Below are positions 1-6,053 of a stretch of DNA of 64,000 bases, one piece after another; the stretch's first letter is position 1, and each line of letters opens with the position of its first letter. A program made the position numbers and the translations under genes. The stretch comes from Bacillus sp. F19. Its GTDB lineage: Bacteria > Bacillota > Bacilli > Bacillales > Bacillaceae. The DNA is taken from positions 3,808,001 to 3,872,000 of the forward strand of contig CP085710.1 of the NCBI GenBank assembly GCA_023823795.1. The letters are read 5' to 3'. Under the pieces are notes generated by a model. It was not told the origin of the DNA. It was given only the letters and a program-made list of their open reading frames with translations, and ran no database searches.

Positions 1-194
1 AGCGTAGCTGGATCGGTGTCATTTTATTATGTTGCATCTTAATGATGAATATCGTGTTTACTCAATTTTTGGTTCACCAATTTTATTATGAAAACTATGA
101 GAGAACCATTCTTTATACGTGTATCAACCTTCTGTTATTTCCTGTAGCTCTCTTTATCTATAAAAATGAAAAACGGAAAGGCGGTTCAAAATGA
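1..194 (+). CDS. C-terminal end of an unidentified membrane protein (5' end outside window)
   Basis: An open frame enters from the left edge (first full codon at position 3) and ends at a TGA at 192-194. The visible 63 residues contain two hydrophobic stretches, one beginning WIGVILLCCILMMNIV and one around TCINLLLFPVALFIY. They are separated by a short polar loop rich in Tyr and Glu, and the protein ends in a basic tail (KNEKRKGGSK). This is the usual look of the last two transmembrane helices of a polytopic protein with a cytoplasmic C-terminus. The stop overlaps the next start as ATGA, so translation of the two genes is probably coupled and this protein belongs to the same operon as the nitrate-related genes downstream. 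The family cannot be named from this fragment. Confidence 0.6.
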   Translation, partial: RSWIGVILLCCILMMNIVFTQFLVHQFYYENYERTILYTCINLLLFPVALFIYKNEKRKGGSK

Positions 195-508
195 AAATGA
201 ATAATGAAACGCTGATCGATTTTTGTTTTATCCGCAGTATATGTGAAGGCTTTAAAAAAGAGGTTGATGAACTGCTTCAGTCCTTGTTTATGGAACATCA
301 TCTTTATTGGTATCTGGACGAAAGACAAGATGCTGGTGCAGTTATCATTGTCGCTGAACTGCGCGGAATGAGTATGTGGGAATCAGAAGAGGAAGTTTTA
401 AACTTTTTAGAGAAGCGAGGGACCTCTCAATTTTGGGAGTACCTCCAAGGATATCAAATTCAAGTTTTCTCTGATAAGAAGGGTTGTGGAAGCTGTGGAA
501 GCCGTTAA
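191..508 (+). CDS. Unrecognised 105-aa cytoplasmic protein with a C-terminal CGSCGS motif
   Basis: The ATG overlaps the preceding stop (ATGA), and AAAGGCGG lies just upstream as a weak ribosome binding site. The product is an acidic soluble-looking protein with no signal peptide or membrane helix. It has many aromatic residues and ends in GCGSCGSR, a CxxC pair that could bind a metal or act as a redox pair, although so short a tail may also be fortuitous. I do not recognise the family. Its last codons overlap the next gene, and the operon continues into a NarK-like transporter and an NreC-like two-component system. A role connected with nitrate respiration or its sensing is therefore a guess from context only. 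Confidence 0.6.
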   Translation: MKMNNETLIDFCFIRSICEGFKKEVDELLQSLFMEHHLYWYLDERQDAGAVIIVAELRGMSMWESEEEVLNFLEKRGTSQFWEYLQGYQIQVFSDKKGCGSCGSR

Positions 509-770
509 CATAACAGCACTCGAACGGTTTAAATCGGGGGTAGTTTCTGTGGTGGTGCATGGTGAACAGGGTGAGGAAACACCTCCATCACTGACTAAAA
601 CAATTAAAAGACTTCAAAAATGCCCTGATCAAACACACCTTCGAATTTATTTTGATGCGGTTAATTTTCTTGCCGTTCCTTTAACTTCTGATGTGAAATG
701 GACAGAAAAAGTCTGGACTGCCTACGACAAAGACTGCATACTTTATTACGTAATTAAAAAGGAGAGCTAA
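495..770 (+). CDS. Unrecognised 91-aa protein between the Cys-tailed protein and the NarK-PAS gene
   Basis: This frame opens within the end of the previous gene. Two in-frame GTG codons lie at 486 and 495. AAGAAGGG at 476-483 is 11 bases before the second but only 2 before the first, so 495 is preferred; starting at 486 adds three residues. The product is small and soluble. It has a basic middle (LTKTIKRLQKC) and several beta-strand-like hydrophobic runs such as SGVVSVVVHG and LRIYFDAVNFLAV, with no membrane helix. I cannot assign a family. It ends two bases before the transporter ATG and is preceded by an overlapping gene, so co-expression with narK is very likely. Function unknown. Confidence 0.55.
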   Translation: MEAVNITALERFKSGVVSVVVHGEQGEETPPSLTKTIKRLQKCPDQTHLRIYFDAVNFLAVPLTSDVKWTEKVWTAYDKDCILYYVIKKES

Positions 771-772
771 TC

Positions 773-2278
773 ATGAATAAAAACATTCAGCTGCCGCTCC
801 AAACCTTAAATCTAGTGGCAGGATTTATGGTATGGGTATTGATATCATCTTTGCTGCCATTTATTAAAGAAGACATCTCGATTCCTGCTAGCCAGCTTGC
901 TATGGTAACCGCTATACCGGTTGTTTTGGGGTCTCTTCTAAGGATTCCTCTGGGTTACATGGCTAACCTTTTTGGAGCAAGAAAGATTTTTATGTTCAGT
1001 TTTATCCTTTTGCTTTTTCCCGTTTATTACCTTAGTGAAGCGAACTCTATTACTGATTTATTGATCGGAGGATTATTCCTTGGCATAGGTGGAGCGGTGT
1101 TTTCAGTAGGTGTAACATCCCTTCCAAAATATTATGGAAAAGAAAAGCATGGATTCGTTAACGGAGTATACGGTGCAGGAAACCTTGGTACGGCCATCAC
1201 GGCATTTTCCGCTCCGGTTGTTGCCATGCAGCTGGGCTGGTCTGTAACGATGAAGCTTTATCTTGTCCTATTAGGCGTCTTTATACTATTAAACTTTGTT
1301 TTTGGTGATAAAACAGAAAGAAAAGTGGCAACTCCATTAATGGAACAGATTAAAGGTGTTTATAAGAATGAGAGAATGTGGCTTTTCTGCTTATTTTATT
1401 TCATTACATTTGGTTCATTTGTAGCTTTTACAATCTATCTTCCTAACTTTCTCGTAGCGAACTTCGGGCTAGAAAAGGTGGATGCAGGTCTCCGGACAGC
1501 GGGCTTTATCGTAGTAGCAACTGTTATGAGGCCAGTAGGGGGATGGTTGGCGGACCGGTTTAACTCACTCGTTTTATTGATGGGCGTATTTTTTGGATTT
1601 ACCGTTTCTGCAATCTTGCTTTCTTTTGCTCCATCCATTCAGTTATATACAGTCGGCTGTTTAACTATCGCATTTTGTGCGGGCATGGGAAATGGTGTAA
1701 TTTTCAAACTTGTGCCGATGTACTTTCAGAAACAGGCAGGTATTGTAAATGGTATCGTATCAGCGATGGGCGGTCTTGGAGGCTTCTTTCCGCCGCTATT
1801 ATTAGCGATCATCTATAATATTACAGGGCAGTATGCGATCGGCTTTATGGCTCTTTCACAGGTTGCACTTGCAAGTCTCGTGCTTGTGATATGGATGTAT
1901 TATCATGATAAGCTGAGCTTGTCTAATCAGATTATCAAAAATACAGGCGAGGGGATTATGGTTACCGATACAAACCAAAAGATCATCTCAGTCAACAAAG
2001 CGTTTACTTTGCTTACTGGTTATGAACAAGAGGAAGTGATCGGAAAGAATCCTAATCTATTAAAATCTGGTCTTCAATCAAAAGACTTTTATGACCTGAT
2101 GTGGAAGTCGATTGAGAAAAATGGCTTTTGGCAGGGAGAAATTTGGAACCGCCGTAAAGACGGCAACAATTATTTAGAATGGCTGACAATCACAGCCATA
2201 AAAGATGATTCTGGCGAGGTTCAGTTGTATGCAGGCATGTTTAGCGATATAACGGATCAGCGTGCAAAAACAGTATAA
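773..2278 (+). CDS. narK: NarK-type nitrate/nitrite MFS transporter fused to a C-terminal PAS domain
   Basis: Residues 1 to about 378 form a 12-helix major facilitator of the nitrate/nitrite porter family. Both glycine-rich nitrate signatures are visible, GIGGAVFSVGVTSLPKYYG near residue 105 and GMGNGVIFKLVP near 305. Both helix-borne arginines expected in the substrate path are present, in GSLLRIPLGY and ATVMRPVGGW. NarK transporters usually end soon after helix 12 at roughly 390-400 residues. Here a cytoplasmic PAS domain follows from about residue 385 to the end, with motifs GIMVTDTNQKI, TGYEQEEVIGKNP, GFWQGEIWNRRKDG and SDITDQR. The PAS contains no cysteine, so an Fe-S sensor like that of NreB is ruled out. 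GGAGAG precedes the ATG. The next gene, an input-less kinase, starts 14 bases after the stop. Substrate inferred from family and context; direction of transport unknown. Confidence 0.88.
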   Translation: MNKNIQLPLQTLNLVAGFMVWVLISSLLPFIKEDISIPASQLAMVTAIPVVLGSLLRIPLGYMANLFGARKIFMFSFILLLFPVYYLSEANSITDLLIGGLFLGIGGAVFSVGVTSLPKYYGKEKHGFVNGVYGAGNLGTAITAFSAPVVAMQLGWSVTMKLYLVLLGVFILLNFVFGDKTERKVATPLMEQIKGVYKNERMWLFCLFYFITFGSFVAFTIYLPNFLVANFGLEKVDAGLRTAGFIVVATVMRPVGGWLADRFNSLVLLMGVFFGFTVSAILLSFAPSIQLYTVGCLTIAFCAGMGNGVIFKLVPMYFQKQAGIVNGIVSAMGGLGGFFPPLLLAIIYNITGQYAIGFMALSQVALASLVLVIWMYYHDKLSLSNQIIKNTGEGIMVTDTNQKIISVNKAFTLLTGYEQEEVIGKNPNLLKSGLQSKDFYDLMWKSIEKNGFWQGEIWNRRKDGNNYLEWLTITAIKDDSGEVQLYAGMFSDITDQRAKTV

Positions 2279-2292
2279 CCAGGAGGATGAAG

Positions 2293-3003
2293 ATGGACCC
2301 GCTATTAGAAAAAGATAACGTAATCTCTTATCTTCTTCATTTACAAGAACAGGAATGTAAACGAATAGGTCTTGAATTCCACGAAGGTGTGGCACAGAAT
2401 TTATATAGTGTGTACACAGGCCTCCAATTTATTGAACAAGGTCTGCAAAATGATGCCCTGAAAAATTTTATGAATGAAATGATTCGATCGATGGAAACGG
2501 GTATAGGAGATATTAGAAGGCTATCAACTGAGCTATACCCGATTACCCTCTCTACCCTTGGTCTAGTGCCGGCTATTAAGCAATTTGCGGTCTATTATAC
2601 ATCTACGTTCGGCATTGTGATAAATGTAAAAGAAACAGGAAATAGGTATATGCTTGAAGAAGCTGTAAACCTGGCCGTTTACCGCGTTTGTCAGGAAGCG
2701 TTCACGAATGCAGCGAAATATGCAGATGTGGAAGAAATGGATATTCTGATCTCTTCTGAAAAAGAAAAATTGCAAGTGGTCATTCGGGATAATGGCCGCG
2801 GCTTTTTAAAGGAAAAGGTCATCGCCGAAAATAAAGCACCGGGATTATTGGCAATGAAAGAACGTATAAGACTGGTCGGAGGGGACTGCCGCATCTCCTC
2901 CGAAATAAACAAAGGAACGCAGGTAACTGTGACCGTTCCGGCATATTTTATAAATCATCATAAAAGGAGGGATTGTGTTGATAAGGATTCTGCTGGTAGA
3001 TGA
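2293..3003 (+). CDS. Short HisKA_3-type histidine kinase without an input domain (NreB-like catalytic half)
   Basis: AGGAGG at 2281-2286 is six bases before the ATG at 2293; an ATG at 2287 has no spacing and is rejected. The 236-residue product consists only of the dimerisation/phosphotransfer helices and the ATPase. The motif KRIGLEFHEGVAQNLY carries the phosphoacceptor His (about residue 30). It is followed by the TELYPITLSTLGLVPAIKQF block of NarX/NreB-type kinases, then the N box (RVCQEAFTNAAKYA) and G boxes (VIRDNGRGF, PGLLAMKERI). There is no PAS, GAF, Cys cluster or membrane segment. The missing sensory part corresponds to the PAS domain at the end of the preceding transporter, which suggests the two proteins work as one sensor. 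The gene overlaps the response regulator start by about 28 bases. It is in a different frame from narK, so it is not a simple broken fusion. Confidence 0.85.
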   Translation: MDPLLEKDNVISYLLHLQEQECKRIGLEFHEGVAQNLYSVYTGLQFIEQGLQNDALKNFMNEMIRSMETGIGDIRRLSTELYPITLSTLGLVPAIKQFAVYYTSTFGIVINVKETGNRYMLEEAVNLAVYRVCQEAFTNAAKYADVEEMDILISSEKEKLQVVIRDNGRGFLKEKVIAENKAPGLLAMKERIRLVGGDCRISSEINKGTQVTVTVPAYFINHHKRRDCVDKDSAGR

Positions 3004-3631
3004 TCATGCTGTTGTCAGGATGGGCCTTAACATGCTGTTAAATGCCCATCCAAATATGGAAGTGGTCGGAGAAGCGTCTGAAGGAAATGAAGGCATCAAA
3101 AAAGCAGAAGAGCAGAGGCCTGATGTCGTATTAATGGACTTGAGCATGCCGCATGGAAAGGATGGATTATCTGCAACATCTGAGCTTAAAAAAATCCTGC
3201 CCAATACTTCTATACTTATTTTAACGATGCATGACGATGAAGAATATCTTTTCCGTGCCATACAGGCTGGGGCTTCAGGCTGTATTTTAAAAAGTGCTCC
3301 GCACGAAGAACTGCTGCAGGCGATTGAATCTGTTGCAAAAGGCTATGCCTATCTTTATCCGAGTGCAACAAAACGTTTGATGGAGGAATACCTTAGCCAT
3401 ATGAAACAGGACGGAGCGGATTCCTACAGTCTGCTTTCCGACCGTGAAAAGGAAGTCCTGACATTGATCGCAAAAGGCTATTCAAATAAAGAAATTGCCG
3501 AAAAGCTGGTTATCAGTGTGAAAACTGTAGAGACACATAAAAGTAAGGTAATGGAAAAACTCCAGATGAAAACAAGACCAGAACTCGTAACCTATGCTTT
3601 GAAAAAAGGACTGATGGGTTATGGATTCTAA
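2975..3631 (+). CDS. nreC: NarL/NreC-family response regulator
   Basis: This DNA-binding response regulator has 218 residues. The receiver domain (1-120) carries the acidic pair (LVDDHA), the phosphoacceptor Asp55 in VVLMDLSMP, the switch Thr in ILTMHD and the Lys in ILKSAP. The C-terminal LuxR-type helix-turn-helix (about 150-215) reads LSDREKEVLTLIAKGYSNKEIAEKL and SVKTVETHKSKVMEKL. AAAGGAGGG at 2963-2971 serves either GTG 2975 or TTG 2978. It overlaps the kinase upstream and the GAF gene downstream (start at 3621). It is the only regulator in the cluster, so it probably receives phosphate from one or both neighbouring kinases and activates nitrate or anaerobic respiration genes, as NreC does in staphylococci. 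The targets are not visible here. Confidence 0.88.
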   Translation: MLIRILLVDDHAVVRMGLNMLLNAHPNMEVVGEASEGNEGIKKAEEQRPDVVLMDLSMPHGKDGLSATSELKKILPNTSILILTMHDDEEYLFRAIQAGASGCILKSAPHEELLQAIESVAKGYAYLYPSATKRLMEEYLSHMKQDGADSYSLLSDREKEVLTLIAKGYSNKEIAEKLVISVKTVETHKSKVMEKLQMKTRPELVTYALKKGLMGYGF

Positions 3632-4148
3632 ACAAGGGTATGTACATAATGAAATAAATTCTCCCGTCCAATCAATCTGTGAAAATGTTAAAAAAGAATG
3701 TAATGTAGATTTTGTCGGCATTGCGTTTCAAGCTAAGAAAAGCAAAAAACTCTGCTGGCATTATGCTGCTGGAAACCGTAATGAAAAATTTCGCAGGATG
3801 GAGGTACGATATGGAAAAGGAGTTGCTGGCCGTGTTATTGCAACAGGGAGGCCAGTGGAGATTCCTTCTTTTCCGCATGATCTGGAAGGTAAGGCAGTGG
3901 ATTACCCTATTATGCTGGCAGAACAGCTGGTTTCTGCACGAGCTGTTCCCATTTTAAGCAAAGGTATGCCTAAAGGTGCCTTCCTGATCGGAAGACGAAC
4001 GTCACAACTGTTTTCAGAGGAAGAACACAAAATCGTTCAAAATGCTGTGAATAAACTTGAGAGACTGTTTAATAATAGTCTCTTGCCAGATTTGGAAGGT
4101 GAATGGAATGAAAACAATCATGCATTCAAAGAAACGGAAAGAGAGTGA
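3621..4148 (+). CDS. nreA: NreA-like GAF-domain protein (candidate nitrate receptor)
   Basis: This is a 175-residue soluble protein that is essentially one GAF domain (about 15-155). The GAF-typical core is seen in VRYGKGVAGRVIATGRPVEIPSF followed by ARAVPILSKGMPKGAFLIG. In staphylococci, NreA is a small GAF protein that binds nitrate and restrains the kinase NreB; size, fold and position beside an NreC-like regulator match. The start overlaps the regulator stop by 11 bases. The polar C-terminal tail (LEGEWNENNHAFKETERE) overlaps the next kinase gene, where selection on two frames may constrain it. That nitrate is the ligand is inference from context. Confidence 0.72.
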   Translation: MDSKQGYVHNEINSPVQSICENVKKECNVDFVGIAFQAKKSKKLCWHYAAGNRNEKFRRMEVRYGKGVAGRVIATGRPVEIPSFPHDLEGKAVDYPIMLAEQLVSARAVPILSKGMPKGAFLIGRRTSQLFSEEEHKIVQNAVNKLERLFNNSLLPDLEGEWNENNHAFKETERE

Positions 4149-5838
4149 TGATGGAACCATTCTTGTTCGTAGGGATGGACGTATTGAATCCATGAACAGC
4201 ATAGCAGAGGATTTATTTGGAACCGCTAGAGGGTGCTATGACGGAGAGCACATCCAGCGGTTTTTGCCAGAGGTCCGTTTGTCTGAACTGAGAGAATGGG
4301 CTATTATCCAGCTATATGGCAAACATGAACAAGGCTGGACGTTTCCGGTTCCTATTCGAGTAACTTCTTTTAATTTGAACGACCATAAATACTACTTGTT
4401 TGTTACACAGGATTTAAAAGATCACGAAAGAATCGGCAAAGAACTTTATCAGCCTTTAAAAGAGCTTGAAGATATGAAATTTGCTCTTGACCTGTCAACG
4501 ATTGTTGCAATCACAGACGCAAAAGGGAAAATAAAATATGTTAACGATAAATTTATGGAGATATCAAAATATACCAAAGAAGAACTGATCGGAATAGATC
4601 ACAGGATCATTAATTCCGGCTATCATTCCAAGGAGTTTATGGTGAACCTCTGGCAGACGATTACCCAAGGAAAAGTATGGAGCGGTGAAATAAAAAACCG
4701 GGCAAAAGATGGGACCTTTTATTGGGTGGACACGACGATTGTTCCATTTCTTGATAAAGAAGGACAACCTTATCAATACCTTGCTATACGGAAAGAAGTT
4801 ACAGAATACAAACGCGTACTTGAGGAATTAGAGCGTTCCATGCAGGAATTGGTAGACTATAAATTTGCACTTGATGAATCCTCTATTGTTGCGATCACGG
4901 ATAACCGGGGTAAAATCCGGTATGTGAACGACCAATTTTGTATCATATCTAAATACGCAAAAGAAGAGTTGATCGGACAGGATCATTCCATTATTAATTC
5001 AGGTTATCATCCAAAGGAATTCTTTAAAAATCTCTGGAATACGATCGGCAGCGGAAAGGTCTGGAAGGGTGAGATTCAAAACCGTGCTAAGGATGGAAGC
5101 ATCTATTGGGTGGACACCACCATCGTTCCTTTTTTGAATGAGAAAGGAAAACCTTATCAATATGTTGCGATTCGTTCAGAGATTACAGAACGAAAACGAG
5201 TAGAACAGGAACTGAAAAATATGACCACGAAGATCCTTAATGTGCAGGAAGAAGAGAGAAAAAGTCTTTCACGCAACCTTCACGATGGGATCGGCCAAAA
5301 TCTGTACAGTCATCTAATTACGATCAACCGGCTAAGTTCAGAAATAACACACCCCCTTATAGAGCAAATGCAAAAAGAAACGGCAGAATTAATTGAAGAG
5401 GTAAGGGAAATATCTTGGGAGCTTCGTCCTTCTGTTCTGGACGATCTTGGCCTTCTTCCAGCGATTCGTTCCTTCTTAAATCGATATACAGAGCATTATA
5501 AAATAGCAGTGAAGCTTGAATGTGTATTACATAGACGGCTAAACATGAAGACGGAAACTACGATTTACCGTGTGATTCAGGAAGCACTTACGAACATACG
5601 TAAATATGCCGAAGTAGATGAAGCGGTCATTACGATAAGGGAAATTGAAGATTTCGTAAGAGTCATGATTGAAGATAAAGGAAAAGGGTTTGAAGAAAAA
5701 AAACATGCTTCTGGTGTTGGTATGTTCAGTATGGAAGAACGAGCGCGTTCAGTTAATGGAACACTGCATATATATTCCTCCCCCGGAAAAGGAACAAAGG
5801 TCATCTTAGAGGTTCCAAGTCATTTTGATAATATTTAG
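4108..5838 (+). CDS. Cytoplasmic multi-PAS histidine kinase of the NarX/NreB class
   Basis: The start is taken at ATG 4108, with GGAAGG at 4094-4099; an upstream TTG at 4057 has no good site. The 576-residue product has no membrane helix. A PAS-like region (about 15-110) is followed by two closely similar PAS domains (about 125-235 and 250-360). Each carries KFALD..(S)IVAITD, EELIG.DH.IINSGYH, GEI.NRAKDG and YWVDTTIVPFL. A HisKA_3 helix (ERKSLSRNLHDGIGQ, His about 392) and an HATPase domain (VIQEALTNIRKYAEV, IEDKGKGFEE, GVGMFSMEERAR) complete it. The sequence lacks the four-Cys Fe-S arrangement of NreB. It is the last gene of the cluster, overlaps the GAF gene by 41 bases and is followed by a terminator. 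It is the second kinase for a single regulator. Confidence 0.85.
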   Translation: MKTIMHSKKRKESDDGTILVRRDGRIESMNSIAEDLFGTARGCYDGEHIQRFLPEVRLSELREWAIIQLYGKHEQGWTFPVPIRVTSFNLNDHKYYLFVTQDLKDHERIGKELYQPLKELEDMKFALDLSTIVAITDAKGKIKYVNDKFMEISKYTKEELIGIDHRIINSGYHSKEFMVNLWQTITQGKVWSGEIKNRAKDGTFYWVDTTIVPFLDKEGQPYQYLAIRKEVTEYKRVLEELERSMQELVDYKFALDESSIVAITDNRGKIRYVNDQFCIISKYAKEELIGQDHSIINSGYHPKEFFKNLWNTIGSGKVWKGEIQNRAKDGSIYWVDTTIVPFLNEKGKPYQYVAIRSEITERKRVEQELKNMTTKILNVQEEERKSLSRNLHDGIGQNLYSHLITINRLSSEITHPLIEQMQKETAELIEEVREISWELRPSVLDDLGLLPAIRSFLNRYTEHYKIAVKLECVLHRRLNMKTETTIYRVIQEALTNIRKYAEVDEAVITIREIEDFVRVMIEDKGKGFEEKKHASGVGMFSMEERARSVNGTLHIYSSPGKGTKVILEVPSHFDNI

Positions 5839-5960
5839 TACATTATCGCGTGAAAAGTAAGATAGTTGGAGAGAAAACTGGGTCAGATGGAGTAAAACGG
5901 AGCACTTATTGCGTGAAAACTAGCAGTTATTGAGCGAACGTGTATCCCCCAGTCGGTCTT
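5839..5960 (+). repeat. Degenerate short repeats of the form (T)TAT(T/C)G(C/A)G(T/C)GAAAA
   Basis: The interval after the kinase holds three related units: ATTATCGCGTGAAAAG near 5843, CTTATTGCGTGAAAAC near 5906 and GTTATTGAGCGAACGT near 5927. They are spaced irregularly and separated by A/G-rich sequence. No open frame with a ribosome site is present. This looks like an intergenic repeat remnant rather than a gene. Confidence 0.4.
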
Positions 5961-6018
5961 CCAACCGTAGATAAACTTCAGATTACCGAAATCGACCAAA
6001 AAATCGAATAAAACCAAA

Positions 6019-6053
6019 AAACCAGCAGCCATTTATGGATGCTGGTTTTTTAT
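6019..6053. terminator. Bidirectional intrinsic terminator between kinase and GGDEF gene
   Basis: AAAACCAGCA at 6019-6028 pairs with TGCTGGTTTT at 6041-6050, and CCAT/ATGG pair inside. A T-run follows on the plus strand and an A-run lies to the left, giving a U-run on the minus transcript. It serves the nitrate cluster and the convergent GGDEF gene, whose stop lies at its right edge. Confidence 0.85.

Noticed and set aside
2278-2293. NarK-PAS and kinase 1 as one gene broken by a frameshift or sequencing error
   Set aside because: The kinase has an AGGAGG site at proper distance from its own ATG, and the PAS ends naturally, so two separate genes fit better. Resequencing would settle it.
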